From Paracoccus sp. C2R09 (GTDB taxonomy: Bacteria > Pseudomonadota > Alphaproteobacteria > Rhodobacterales > Rhodobacteraceae): a stretch of DNA of 64,000 nucleotides. The notes under the pieces are model-generated. The model was not told where the DNA came from. It ran no database searches and was given only the letters and a program-made list of their open reading frames with translations. The position numbers and the translations under genes are program-made. The stretch is from the NCBI RefSeq assembly GCF_018860625.1, contig NZ_JAHKQB010000029.1:324073-388072 (forward strand), given 5' to 3'. Positions 1-8,784 of the stretch are shown one piece after another; position 1 is the first letter of the stretch; every line of letters starts with the position of its first letter.

Positions 1-213
1 TCGCACGAGCTGCAATGCGCCCTGAAGGCCGACCCGGAAAAGCGCAGCCAGATCATCGCGGGCACCCCGATGGGCCGCATCGCCCCCGCCGACGAGGTGG
101 CCGAGACGGCGCAATACCTTGTCAGCGACGGCGCGCGCTTCGTCACGGGGCAGATCGTCACCGTCGATGGCGGGCGCAGCCTGGCCGACCCGGTGACGGC
201 GCAGATCCTCTAG
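1..213 (+). CDS. SDR-family oxidoreductase, C-terminal fragment
   Basis: The gene enters the window from the left; 70 residues and a TAG stop are visible. The fragment has the usual C-terminal shape of a classical short-chain dehydrogenase: a proline-led helix (TPMGRIAPADEVAETAQYL) followed by the FVTGQIVTVDGG strand that closes the Rossmann fold in many NAD(P)-dependent members. The catalytic Tyr-x3-Lys and the cofactor-binding glycines lie outside the window, so substrate and cofactor cannot be read. Its stop codon is part of a CTAG palindrome that also supplies the stop of the convergent lipoprotein gene. Family assignment is safe; function is open. Confidence 0.85.
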   Translation, partial: SHELQCALKADPEKRSQIIAGTPMGRIAPADEVAETAQYLVSDGARFVTGQIVTVDGGRSLADPVTAQIL

Positions 214-626
214 GTTTCCTCGGGAAAGGCCGCGCGGCAGGCGCTGACGGCGCTGGCCGCGCTTGGGGCCAGTGCGGCCTTGCGGCTGGCCAGGTTGTCG
301 CGCTTGCGTGCCTCGGCTGCGGGGTCGATCGGCACGCGGTACCGTTCCTCGTCCACGTAATCGCGCCAGCAACCCCGCGTGACGATCTCGCGGTTGCCGT
401 CCTTGTCGCGCCTGACATCGCGGCACTGGCCGAAGCGCGTGCGCACGACCTGCCGTTCCTCCCACGAATATCCCCGCGCGATGTTCCCCTCGACCTCGGC
501 CAGAAGGGCGCTGACGGTGCGGTATTCATCCGTGTTGCGGCTGATGCAGCGGTCCTGCGGCGTGCCGCAGGCGGCCAGAAGCAGGGGCAGGGCGATGATC
601 GCCAGGGGGGCGGTGTTGCGACGCAT
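210..626 (-). CDS. small cysteine-containing lipoprotein, unknown function
   Basis: A 138-residue protein beginning MRRNTAPLAIIALPLLLAACG: two arginines, a hydrophobic stretch and an LAAC lipobox, so it should be lipidated at the cysteine after signal peptidase II cleavage. The mature part carries four more cysteines (CISRN, QCRD, GCWRD, SACRA), enough for two disulfide bonds in the periplasm. The chosen ATG has a GAGAG ribosome site six bases upstream; in-frame ATGs further up lack one. I do not recognise the family. It converges on the preceding SDR gene, sharing a CTAG stop, and is divergent from hemF with about 77 bases between the starts. Confidence 0.75.
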   Translation of the reverse strand: MRRNTAPLAIIALPLLLAACGTPQDRCISRNTDEYRTVSALLAEVEGNIARGYSWEERQVVRTRFGQCRDVRRDKDGNREIVTRGCWRDYVDEERYRVPIDPAAEARKRDNLASRKAALAPSAASAVSACRAAFPEET

Positions 627-703
627 GGCGGCTCTCATTACAGCGATGCTAGAGCCTAGCCGCCCGGATGGGGCCAATGCAATTCACGAATGGGGACAAA
701 CCG

Positions 704-1558
704 ATGGAAGACCAGCGCCAACGTGCCGCCAGATGGTTCCACGAACTGCGCGACAGCATCGTCGCCGCCTTCGAAGCGTTGGAGGATCGCGCGGGCGGCG
801 ATTCCGCGCCGGGCCGCTTCGAGGTGACGCCGACCACCCGCGCCAACGATGGCGGCGGTGGCATCATGTCGGTCATGCGCGGCGGTCGGGTGTTCGAGAA
901 GGTCGGCGTGAACTGGTCCGAAGTCCACGGCACCCTGCAGCCCGCAGCCCAGAAGGCGATGGCCGCGCGCGGCGTGCCGGGGATCGAGGGCGATCCGCGC
1001 TTCTGGGCCAGCGGCATCAGCCTGGTCGCCCATATGCAGAACCCGCATGCGCCCGCGGTGCACATGAACACCCGCATGTTCTGGACCCCCGGCGCATGGT
1101 GGTTCGGGGGCGGCGCCGACCTGAACCCTTGCATCGAATACCCCGAGGATACGGCCCATTTCCACGCCGCGATGCGCAGCGCCTGCGATCCCCATGACGA
1201 AGGGTATTACGACCGCTTCAAGGCCTGGGCCGACGAGTATTTCTTCATCCCCCATCGCGGTCGCGCACGCGGCGTCGGCGGGATCTTCTTCGACGACCTG
1301 AACAATGGCGACTGGGAGGCCGATTTTGCCTTCACCCGCGACGTGGGTGCGGCCTTCCTTCCGGCCTTCCTGCCCCTGGCCGAGGCGCGCATGGCGCAGC
1401 CCTTCACCGATGCGGATCGCGACGCGCAGCTGATCCATCGCGGGCTCTATGCGGAATACAACCTCGTCTATGATCGCGGCACGAAATTCGGGCTGGAAAC
1501 CGGCCACAACGCCGATGCGGTTCTGATGAGCTTGCCGCCTTTGGCCAAATGGGTCTGA
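704..1558 (+). CDS. hemF: oxygen-dependent coproporphyrinogen III oxidase HemF
   Basis: HemF oxidatively decarboxylates two propionates of coproporphyrinogen III to give protoporphyrinogen IX, using O2; it is a soluble homodimer. Diagnostic blocks are all present: RFEVTP near the N terminus, HMNTRMF, WWFGGGADLNP, the FFDDL block and YAEYNLVYDRGTKFGLETG. The 284-residue length and the early end after MSLPPLAKW fit alphaproteobacterial HemF. I start at 704 because the alignable region (DQRQRAARWF) begins there and GGGGAC lies just upstream; starts at 668 or 677 are in frame and possible. hemE and hemC, earlier steps of the same pathway, lie about 28 kb downstream. A C-rich hairpin follows. Confidence 0.95.
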   Translation: MEDQRQRAARWFHELRDSIVAAFEALEDRAGGDSAPGRFEVTPTTRANDGGGGIMSVMRGGRVFEKVGVNWSEVHGTLQPAAQKAMAARGVPGIEGDPRFWASGISLVAHMQNPHAPAVHMNTRMFWTPGAWWFGGGADLNPCIEYPEDTAHFHAAMRSACDPHDEGYYDRFKAWADEYFFIPHRGRARGVGGIFFDDLNNGDWEADFAFTRDVGAAFLPAFLPLAEARMAQPFTDADRDAQLIHRGLYAEYNLVYDRGTKFGLETGHNADAVLMSLPPLAKWV

Positions 1559-1575
1559 CGATCCGCGCCTGAAGC

Positions 1576-1600
1576 GCCCGCCCCCGCAAAGGGGGCGGGC
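1576..1600 (+). terminator. GC-rich hairpin after hemF
   Basis: A ten-pair perfect stem (GCCCGCCCCC / GGGGGCGGGC) around a GCAAA loop starts 18 bases after the hemF stop. No T-run follows, so it may terminate poorly or act only as a 3' stabiliser. The remaining bases up to 1829 hold no gene that I can support and presumably contain the promoter of the BCCT transporter gene. Confidence 0.45.
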
Positions 1601-1829
1601 CGCCCGACCGGGCCTGTCGGAAACCTTTCGCGGGCTTGTGCTGCTTCGCGCCGGAAACAAGGTTGACCCGCCCCGGACCCGCGGTTAGGGACGCCGCCCG
1701 AACAGGCGGCAGAGGGTCCGATCCTTTCGCCTGACCGAACGCATCCCGTCGGATGCCCATGATGCCGCCCTCCGCCCGGCACAGGGGCCGCGCGGTCGCA
1801 TTCCCAAAAGCGTCTCACGAAAGGACGAC

Positions 1830-3380
1830 ATGTCTGACAATTCCAGCCCGGACGGCCCTTCAGGCCGATCCAAGGGCCTCGATCTGCCATTGGTGATCCT
1901 GACCAGTGGCTTCATTCTTGCATTCTGCGCCTTGGCGCTGGTCGATCTGGACCGGCTGTCGGGATGGGTCGATGCGGGCTTTGCCGTCTCGGCCCGCTGG
2001 TTCGGATTCTACTGGCAGGTGCTGCTGCTGGCGACCTTCCTGATCGGGCTGGCGATCTGCCTGCTGCCGGGCGCGCGGACGCGGATGGGCGGGCTTGCGC
2101 GGGCCGAGTTCTCCACCTTGCAATGGGCCTCGATGATCATGTGCACCCTGCTGGCAGGTGGCGGTGTCTTCTGGGCGGCAGGAGAGCCGATCGCCCATTA
2201 CCTGTCCACGCCGCCGATCTTCGGCGACCTGTCGGGCGACCCCAGGGCGCGCGCCCATGCGGCGCTGGCACAGTCCTTCCTGCATTGGGGGTTCCTGGCC
2301 TGGGCGATCCTGGGCGCCCTGGGGACGATCATGCTGATGCATTACCACCATGATCGCGGGTTGCCGCTGGCGCCGCGTACGCTGCTCTATCCGGTGTTCG
2401 GCGACCGGGTGCTGACCGGCCCCCTGGGGCTGATCGTGGATGCCTGCTGCGTGATCTCGGTCGTGGCGGGCACGGTCGGACCGATCGGATTTCTCGGCCT
2501 GCAGATGAGCTATGGCCTGCAGGCGCTGTTCGGGATCCCCGACGATTTCGGCACCCAGGCGGCGGTGATCCTGGCGCTGGTCGGGATCTATTCGGTGTCG
2601 GCGGTCACGGGGCTGTCCAAGGGCATCCGTATCCTGTCGCAGTTCAACGTCCTGCTGGTCTTCGCGCTGCTCGTCTTCATGCTGCTGGCGGGGCCGACAG
2701 GCGCGATCTTCGGCAATTTCGCGGGCGGTTTCGTCACATATGTCCAGAACTTCTTCGGGCTCGCGCTCTATCGCGGGGATGCGGGGATCATCGGGGACAG
2801 CGAATGGCTGGGCTGGTGGACGGTCTTCTTCTGGGGCTGGTTCATCGGCTACGGTCCGCTGATGGCGATCTTCATTGCGCGGATCAGCCGGGGGCGGTCG
2901 ATCCGGTCGATCATCGTCATGCTGGCGGTCATCGCGCCCATCGTCACCAATTTCTGGTTCACGATCATCGGTGGGTCGGGCATCACCTTCGAACAGTTGG
3001 ACCCCGGCACGGTATCCGTCCCGTTCGAGGGGCTGGACCTGCCAGCGGGCCTTCTGGCGATCACGCAGGCCTTCCCCTTGGGCTTCCTGCTGTCGGTCGC
3101 GTTCCTCGTGCTGACAATGGCCTTCGTCGCCACCACCAGCGATTCCATGAGCTTCGTCATCGCGCAATCCATGTCCGAGGGCGAACCCTCGACCTGGCTG
3201 CGGGCCTTCTGGGGCGTGGCGATGGGGGTGATGGCGCTGATCCTGATCTCGTCCGGATCGGGCGGCATCGGCAAGCTGCAGAGCTTCATCGTCGTGACGG
3301 CTGCGCCCGTGTCGCTGGTGCTTCTGCCCACGCTGTGGGACGCGCCGCGCATCGTCTGGCGGCTTGGCCGCCCGGGCTGA
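1830..3380 (+). CDS. BCCT-family transporter (betaine/choline/carnitine type)
   Basis: A 516-residue inner-membrane protein with about twelve hydrophobic segments after a short polar N terminus. Family marks are GGGVFWAAGEPIAHY in the first third and FFWGWFIGYGPLMAIFIARI followed by SRGRSIR, the counterpart of the tryptophan-rich BCCT box. That box is divergent here: the usual WWxSWxP is WTVFFWGWFIGYGP. BCCT carriers bring in quaternary ammonium or sulfonium compounds such as glycine betaine, carnitine or DMSP with Na+ or H+; the substrate cannot be told from sequence. AAGGAC precedes the ATG. The gene stands alone and ends at a strong hairpin shared with parE. Confidence 0.9.
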   Translation: MSDNSSPDGPSGRSKGLDLPLVILTSGFILAFCALALVDLDRLSGWVDAGFAVSARWFGFYWQVLLLATFLIGLAICLLPGARTRMGGLARAEFSTLQWASMIMCTLLAGGGVFWAAGEPIAHYLSTPPIFGDLSGDPRARAHAALAQSFLHWGFLAWAILGALGTIMLMHYHHDRGLPLAPRTLLYPVFGDRVLTGPLGLIVDACCVISVVAGTVGPIGFLGLQMSYGLQALFGIPDDFGTQAAVILALVGIYSVSAVTGLSKGIRILSQFNVLLVFALLVFMLLAGPTGAIFGNFAGGFVTYVQNFFGLALYRGDAGIIGDSEWLGWWTVFFWGWFIGYGPLMAIFIARISRGRSIRSIIVMLAVIAPIVTNFWFTIIGGSGITFEQLDPGTVSVPFEGLDLPAGLLAITQAFPLGFLLSVAFLVLTMAFVATTSDSMSFVIAQSMSEGEPSTWLRAFWGVAMGVMALILISSGSGGIGKLQSFIVVTAAPVSLVLLPTLWDAPRIVWRLGRPG

Positions 3381-3388
3381 CAGGGAAA

Positions 3389-3416
3389 CGGGCGGCCGGA
3401 TCCCTCCGGCCGCCCG
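3389..3416. terminator. bidirectional hairpin between BCCT transporter and parE
   Basis: Twelve perfect base pairs (CGGGCGGCCGGA / TCCGGCCGCCCG) with a TCCC loop lie between the two convergent stop codons. There is no T-run on either side, but the symmetric position suggests a shared end for both transcripts. Confidence 0.6.
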
Positions 3417-3425
3417 CACCGCGGA

Positions 3426-5384
3426 TCAGAGGTCGAGTTCCTCGACGAAGCGCGCGTTCTCCTGGATGTATTCGAAGCGCAGCTCGGGCTTCTTGCCCAT
3501 CAGCCGTTCGACCAGGTCGCCGGTCTCGCCGCCTTCGTCGTCATCGATGCTGACACGGATCAGCTTGCGCGTCTTGGGATCCATCGTCGTGTCGCGAAGA
3601 TCCTTGGCGTCCATCTCGCCCAGACCCTTGAAGCGCTGCACGTCGATCTTGCCGCGCCCGCCCAGGCCCTTCTGAAGCATCCGCTCCTTCTCCGCGTCGT
3701 CGGCGACATAGACGCGATGCGCCCCCTGCGTCAGACGATAGAGCGGCGGACAGGCCAGATAGAGATGCCCGCGATCGATCATCGGGCGCATCTGGGTGAA
3801 GAAGAAGGTCATCAGCAGCGATGCGATATGCGCGCCGTCCACGTCGGCGTCGGTCATGATGATGATCTTGTCGTAACGCAGATCGTCGATGTTGAACTTC
3901 GACCCCAGCCCGACCCCAAGCGCCTGGCACAGGTCGTTGATCTCCTGGTTGGCACCCATCTTCGAGGATGCCGCACCCAGCACGTTCAGGATCTTCCCGC
4001 GCAGGGGCAGCAGGGCCTGCGTCGCGCGCTGGCGGGCCATCTTGGCACTGCCGCCCGCGCTGTCGCCCTCGACGATGAACAGCTCGGTCCCCTCGCGGTT
4101 GGTCGCGCTGCAATCGACCAGCTTGCCCGGAAGGCGCAGCTTCTTGGTCGCGGTCTTGCGGGCGGTTTCCTTTTCCTGCCGGCGGCGCAGGCGTTCCTCG
4201 GCCCGCAGGACCAGGAAGTCCAGGATCGCGCCTGCCGATTTCGTGTCCGAGGCCAGCCAGTTGTCGAAATGGTCGCGCACGGCGTTCTCGACCAGGCGCT
4301 GCGCCTCGACGGTGGCAAGGCGGTCCTTGGTCTGGCCCACGAATTCAGGTTCGCGGATGAAGCAGCTGACCAGCGCGCAGCCGCCGGTGATCAGGTCATC
4401 GCGCGTGATCTGCGCGGCCTTCTTGTTGCTGACCAACTCGCCATAGGCGCGGATGCCCTTGAGGATCGCTGACCAGAAGCCCGCCTCGTGGGTGCCGCCC
4501 TCGGGGGTGGGAACGGTGTTGCAATAGGACTGGATGAACCCGTCGCGCGACGGCGTCCAGTTGATCGCCCAATCCACCTTGCCCGGAACGTTGAACCGCT
4601 TGAAATCCACGCTGCCCGCGAAGGGACGTTCGGCATAGGTGCTGGACCCGGCCATCGTCTCGGTCAGGTAATCGGCCAGACCGCCGGGGAAATGGAACGT
4701 CGCCTCGCGCGGGGTCTCTCCGTCGTCGATCTCGGATTTCCAGCGGATCTCGACTCCGCTGAACAGGTAGGCCTTGGACTTCACCATCTTGATCAGCCGC
4801 GCGGGCTTGAAGCGGTGATGGCCGAAGATCTCCTCGTCGGCGTGGAAGGTCACCGTCGTGCCGCGGCGGTTCGGCGCCGCGCCGATCTTCTGGACCGGGC
4901 CTTCGGGAATGCCGCGGCTGAAGCGTTGTTCGAACAGTTCCTTGCTGCGCGCGACCTGCACGACCATCAGGTCCGACAGCGCGTTCACGACCGACGCGCC
5001 CACCCCGTGCAGACCGCCCGAGGTCTGATAGGCATCCCCCGAGAACTTGCCGCCCGCATGCAGCGTACACAGGATCACCTCGAGCGCGGACTTGCCCGGA
5101 AACTTGGGGTGCGGGTCGATGGGGATGCCGCGCCCGTTGTCGCGCACGACGACGCTGTAATCGGCCAGCAGCTCGATCTCGATCCGGCTGGCATGACCCG
5201 CGACGGCCTCGTCCATCGAGTTGTCGAGGATTTCGGCCACGAGGTGATGCAGCGCGCGTTCGTCGGTGCCCCCGATATACATGCCGGGGCGTTTGCGGAC
5301 AGGCTCCAGCCCCTCCAGCACCTCGATCGAGGAGGCGGAGTAGCTGTCGTCGTTCATGTCGCCCGAAAGAAGGTCGTCGGCCAT
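3426..5384 (-). CDS. parE: DNA topoisomerase IV subunit B ParE
   Basis: The ATPase subunit of topoisomerase IV, which with ParC decatenates daughter chromosomes. The 652 residues show, in order, the GHKL ATPase domain (EILDNSMDEA, DNGRGIP, TSGGLHGVGASVVNAL), the transducer, and the TOPRIM domain with EGDSAGGSAK at 439-448, TDADVDGAHI at 511-520 and RFKGLGEM at 584-591. Length and the short interval between the TOPRIM motifs favour ParE over GyrB, which is usually longer (about 800 residues). The gene is alone between a shared hairpin and the GST gene; parC is not in the window. Confidence 0.95.
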   Translation of the reverse strand: MADDLLSGDMNDDSYSASSIEVLEGLEPVRKRPGMYIGGTDERALHHLVAEILDNSMDEAVAGHASRIEIELLADYSVVVRDNGRGIPIDPHPKFPGKSALEVILCTLHAGGKFSGDAYQTSGGLHGVGASVVNALSDLMVVQVARSKELFEQRFSRGIPEGPVQKIGAAPNRRGTTVTFHADEEIFGHHRFKPARLIKMVKSKAYLFSGVEIRWKSEIDDGETPREATFHFPGGLADYLTETMAGSSTYAERPFAGSVDFKRFNVPGKVDWAINWTPSRDGFIQSYCNTVPTPEGGTHEAGFWSAILKGIRAYGELVSNKKAAQITRDDLITGGCALVSCFIREPEFVGQTKDRLATVEAQRLVENAVRDHFDNWLASDTKSAGAILDFLVLRAEERLRRRQEKETARKTATKKLRLPGKLVDCSATNREGTELFIVEGDSAGGSAKMARQRATQALLPLRGKILNVLGAASSKMGANQEINDLCQALGVGLGSKFNIDDLRYDKIIIMTDADVDGAHIASLLMTFFFTQMRPMIDRGHLYLACPPLYRLTQGAHRVYVADDAEKERMLQKGLGGRGKIDVQRFKGLGEMDAKDLRDTTMDPKTRKLIRVSIDDDEGGETGDLVERLMGKKPELRFEYIQENARFVEELDL

Positions 5385-5489
5385 GTATCTGTCGTCCTGT
5401 CGTCTGGTCTGGCGGCGGTTATCTCATGGCATGGGGCAGGGCGGCAAGGGCTTGTGGTCCGCAGGGTGCCGCGCCCCAAGGGATGCCTT

Positions 5490-6131
5490 TCAGACGGGCT
5501 CTTGCAGGCGGGCCTCCCACATGCGCAGGAAGGCCGGGCGGGCGTGGCAGCTGTCCAGCCATTCGCTGATCGCGGGCCATGCGGCATGCAGGCGCTGGTC
5601 GTTCCAGCCATAGCGGATCACCTCGGCCATGTTCAGGTCCGCGACGGTGAAGCGCCCGCCCACCAGATAGGCATGGGCCGTCAGATGCGCCTCGAGCACG
5701 GCCAGCGGGCGTTCCAGCCGGGCGATGGCCTCGTCGATGATCTCTCGGTCCTCGTCGGTGGCCTCGGGGCGGGTCAGCATCTGGATCGTCAGCGCGTCAT
5801 CCTCGATCGCGGTGGCGGCATAGAAGGACCATTGCATCATCAGCGCATCCTCGGATGCGTCCTGCGGGCCGACCGTGCCGCCATGCTTGCGCGCAAGATG
5901 CAGGTTCGCGGCCATGCTCTCGGACAGGACCAGGCCGTCATCCTCGATCACGGGGATCGCACCGGCGGGCGACAGGGCCAGGAATTCGGGGCTGGCCGTG
6001 CTGAGCGCGTCGGGATCGACGGTGCGATAGGCCTGGATGACCGGCACCTGCCGGAAGGGCAGGTCCAGTTCGTGGCAGAGCCAGATGATGCGCGAGGCGC
6101 GCGACCGCGTGACGCCGTGAATGACCAGCAT
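5490..6131 (-). CDS. glutathione S-transferase family protein
   Basis: A 213-residue protein with a thioredoxin-like N-terminal half (MLVIHGVTRSRASRIIWLCH; SPAGAIPVIEDDGLVLSES, the cis-proline and glutathione gamma-glutamyl contact region) and an all-helical C-terminal half including the GGRFTVADLNM capping-box segment. It most likely conjugates or reduces a small electrophile in the cytoplasm; the substrate is unknown. The start at 6131 has GAAGGAC upstream, while more upstream in-frame codons give an arginine-rich, non-homologous extension. It follows the hydrolase gene on the same strand by only 13 bases, so the two are probably co-transcribed. Confidence 0.9.
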   Translation of the reverse strand: MLVIHGVTRSRASRIIWLCHELDLPFRQVPVIQAYRTVDPDALSTASPEFLALSPAGAIPVIEDDGLVLSESMAANLHLARKHGGTVGPQDASEDALMMQWSFYAATAIEDDALTIQMLTRPEATDEDREIIDEAIARLERPLAVLEAHLTAHAYLVGGRFTVADLNMAEVIRYGWNDQRLHAAWPAISEWLDSCHARPAFLRMWEARLQEPV

Positions 6132-6144
6132 AGGGTGTCCTTCG

Positions 6145-7143
6145 TCAGTTTGGGGCAGCTTGGGGCGCGGCCGGCAGCGATGCAAGCAATCCGGCCCGCA
6201 GCGCCGCGCGGTCGATGGCATCGACGACCGCCTGCGGGTCGGAATGCTGTGGCATGTGGCCCACGCCCGGCAGGATCGTCAGGTTCGCATTGGGCAGATC
6301 GCGGGCCAGGGGCATCGCGTGGATCCGCGCGGGCACGACGCGGTCGTCGGCGCCGTGCAGGATCTCGACCGGCAGGTCCAGGTCTTCGTATCGTCGGGAC
6401 ATGACGCGCAGGAAGGGGCGCAGCTGCGTGATCTGGCGCGCGTTGTTGCGATAATTCGCCCGCCGCGCCGCAAGGCCCACGCCGATATGGTCCGAATACC
6501 CCTCCGGGACGGGGTCGGGCGCGAAGATGCCCGCCATGATCCGATCGCCAAGCGACATGGGGGCCAGCGCGGTCAGCAGCGGCGGGCCGACGCGGTTGCC
6601 GATGGGGGTGCCCACGAAGCGGTACCAGCCCTCCAGCTCTCCGGGCCAGGGTTCGGTCGCGCCCGACACGACGACCAGCGCCGCCGTTTCGGAGGGCGCG
6701 CGCATCCCCCATGCCAGCGCCACCGCGCCGCCATAACTGTGACCCATCACGATGGGATTGCGCACATCCAGCTGATCGGCCGCATGGCGCAGGAATTCGG
6801 CCTGCGATATCGGGCTGTGGTTCTGCGCCCCGATATCGTCGCTGAAGCCGAGACCGGGCCGGTCGAAGGCGATGACGCGGTAACGGTCCTGCAGCCGGTC
6901 CACCAGATCGAAGGTGAAGTCGCGCAGATTGCCGCTGGCCCCGTGCAGCAGGACCAGGTCGGGGCCTTCGCCCGCGATCAGCACATGGACGCGGCGGCCA
7001 TCGACCTCGATGAACTGACCCGAGGGCGGATGCGTGGTCTCGAAATTGCGCTCTCGTTGGGTGGCGCGGGCATCGATCAGCGCGCATCCCCCCAGAGCTG
7101 CGAACAGGCTCGCGATCCCCAGCATCCTTCTCCACCCCCTCAT
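6145..7143 (-). CDS. alpha/beta-hydrolase lipoprotein
   Basis: A 332-residue predicted lipoprotein: MRGWRRMLGIASLFAALGGC gives a signal peptide and LGGC lipobox with Cys20. The alpha/beta-hydrolase fold shows LLHGASGN (oxyanion region), the nucleophile elbow GHSYGG with Ser136, an acid in HGADDRVVP and the catalytic histidine in GHMPQH. It therefore probably hydrolyses an ester, epoxide or amide while anchored to a membrane outside the cytoplasm; the substrate is unknown. The ATG at 7143 has GGGGAA upstream and begins exactly at the signal peptide, which decides the start. The GST gene follows closely. Confidence 0.85.
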   Translation of the reverse strand: MRGWRRMLGIASLFAALGGCALIDARATQRERNFETTHPPSGQFIEVDGRRVHVLIAGEGPDLVLLHGASGNLRDFTFDLVDRLQDRYRVIAFDRPGLGFSDDIGAQNHSPISQAEFLRHAADQLDVRNPIVMGHSYGGAVALAWGMRAPSETAALVVVSGATEPWPGELEGWYRFVGTPIGNRVGPPLLTALAPMSLGDRIMAGIFAPDPVPEGYSDHIGVGLAARRANYRNNARQITQLRPFLRVMSRRYEDLDLPVEILHGADDRVVPARIHAMPLARDLPNANLTILPGVGHMPQHSDPQAVVDAIDRAALRAGLLASLPAAPQAAPN

Positions 7144-7243
7144 CGGCAATTCCCCGGCATGTCCCGGCGGATGCCGCCGGGGTGATTTGCAATGCCCCCC
7201 GTTTGCGCCTAACTGGTCCCGCCATTCAAGACGGAACGACGTG

Positions 7244-7903
7244 ATGTCCCTTCGCCGCGCTGCCCTGATCGCATCCCTGATGGCCCTGCCGCAGGTCGCA
7301 TCGGCCCATCCGCACGTCTTCATCGACGCGTCCCTGGCCTTCCGCTTCGAAGACGGGCGCCTGACCGATATCACGGTCGAATGGAGTTACGACGAACTTT
7401 ATTCGCTGCTGATCATCGAGGATATGGGCCTCGATCCCGATGGCGACGGCGTCCTGACCAAGGCCGAGAATGCGGCGATCCAGGGTTTCGACGGCGACTG
7501 GGAGGAAGGCTTCGACGGGCGGCTCTATCTCTCGGACGGGGATCGGCGCATCGCGTTGGACGATCCGCGCGACTTCACGGCGGAATATCGCGACGGGCGC
7601 CTGATCTCGCACCATGTGCGCAAGGTGTCGGGCGATGCGGATGCCGCCGGCGATCTGCGGGCGCAGGTCTATGACCCCGAATATTACGTCCAGTTCGCGC
7701 TGATGGAGAACCCGGCCATCGAGGGTGCGGAATGCAGCACGCGGCTTCTGACCGGCGATCCCTATGCCGCCGCCGATGCCTATGCCCGCGCCGTGGCCGA
7801 GGCGCTGGAGGAAGACGACGACACCGCCACCGAGATGCTGTCGGTCGATATCGGCGCGACGGGTGCGGACGAGTTGCGGCTGGATTGCCAGGGCCCGGCA
7901 TGA
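7244..7903 (+). CDS. DUF1007 periplasmic protein (metal-transport partner)
   Basis: A 219-residue protein with a clear Sec signal peptide (MSLRRAALIASLMALPQVASA) whose mature end begins HPHVFIDA, the typical opening of DUF1007 proteins. Histidine and acidic residues at the new N terminus, plus DPDGDGVLTKAE, which resembles a calcium-binding EF-hand loop, suggest metal contact. DUF1007 genes often sit next to nickel/cobalt or zinc permeases. Here the stop overlaps the start of the NicO-type exporter by four bases (ATGA), so the two should be translated together. The divergent hydrolase starts 100 bases away. The exact role (metal capture or assisting the permease) is inferred. Confidence 0.85.
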   Translation: MSLRRAALIASLMALPQVASAHPHVFIDASLAFRFEDGRLTDITVEWSYDELYSLLIIEDMGLDPDGDGVLTKAENAAIQGFDGDWEEGFDGRLYLSDGDRRIALDDPRDFTAEYRDGRLISHHVRKVSGDADAAGDLRAQVYDPEYYVQFALMENPAIEGAECSTRLLTGDPYAAADAYARAVAEALEEDDDTATEMLSVDIGATGADELRLDCQGPA

Positions 7904-8784
7904 GCGCGGCGCGCGCGATAAGCCTGTCGGGGCTGCTGGTCGGTGCCTTGCTGCTGATCCTGTGGGTCACGGGCGGGCTGACGGGCATCGAGCATTGGGC
8001 CGTGTCCGTTCAGCGCGAAACGCAGACCCTGATGGCGGGTGCCCTGCGCGGGCTGCGCGCGGGTCAGCCGGGCGCCGTCTGGACGTTGATCGGGCTGTGC
8101 TTCGGCTATGGCGTGGCGCATGCGGTCGGGCCGGGGCATGGCAAGATGGTCATCGGCAGCTATGGCTATGGCGCGGATGTGCCGATGGGTCGGCTGGCGC
8201 TGCTGTCGGTGGCATCGTCGCTGGCGCAGGCGGGCATGGCCGTCCTGTTGGTCTGGGGCGGCATCAGCCTGCTGGACCTGGGCCGCGAGAGGCTGACCGA
8301 CCTGACCGAGCGGCACATGGCGGATCTGAGCGCGCTGTTGATCGCGGGCGTCGGACTGTGGCTGGCATGGCGCGGGCTGCGCCAGCTGCGCAATGCCGGG
8401 GGGCACCACCACCATCATCATCACGAGGGCTGCGGCTGCGGGCATTCGCACGGGCCCAGCATCGACCAGGCGGCTCATGTCCACGGGCTTCGCGACGGGC
8501 TGATCGTCATCGCGGGCATCGCGGCACGTCCCTGCACGGGGGCGCTGTTCCTGCTGATCCTGACCTGGCGGATGGACATCTTCGGCATCGGCGTGCTGGG
8601 GGCCTTTGCCATGGGCCTGGGCACCGCGCTGGTCACCCTGGCCGTGGCCATGCTGTCGGTCTGGGCACGACGCGGCAGCGCGGCCGCGCTGGCGGACGGT
8701 CCGGCCGCGCGCTGGCTGCCGGGCGTCGCACAGCTTGCGGCAGGGCTGCTGGTCGCGGCCCTGTCGCTTCTTCTGCTGATCTAG
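7900..8784 (+). CDS. NicO/RcnA-type nickel/cobalt transporter with His-rich loop
   Basis: A 294-residue membrane protein of about six segments. The family signature GVAHAVGPGHGKMVIGSY lies at 71-88, and a cytoplasmic or periplasmic loop at 167-196 contains seven consecutive histidines (169-175), then CGCGHSHG and HVHG, a strong Ni/Co/Zn-binding feature. Members include the RcnA and NreB efflux pumps and some uptake permeases; the RcnA-like layout favours efflux of Ni2+ or Co2+ from the cytoplasm. It is translationally coupled to the DUF1007 gene. Its TAG stop lies in a CTAG that is also the stop of hisG on the other strand. Confidence 0.88.
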   Translation: MSAARAISLSGLLVGALLLILWVTGGLTGIEHWAVSVQRETQTLMAGALRGLRAGQPGAVWTLIGLCFGYGVAHAVGPGHGKMVIGSYGYGADVPMGRLALLSVASSLAQAGMAVLLVWGGISLLDLGRERLTDLTERHMADLSALLIAGVGLWLAWRGLRQLRNAGGHHHHHHHEGCGCGHSHGPSIDQAAHVHGLRDGLIVIAGIAARPCTGALFLLILTWRMDIFGIGVLGAFAMGLGTALVTLAVAMLSVWARRGSAAALADGPAARWLPGVAQLAAGLLVAALSLLLLI

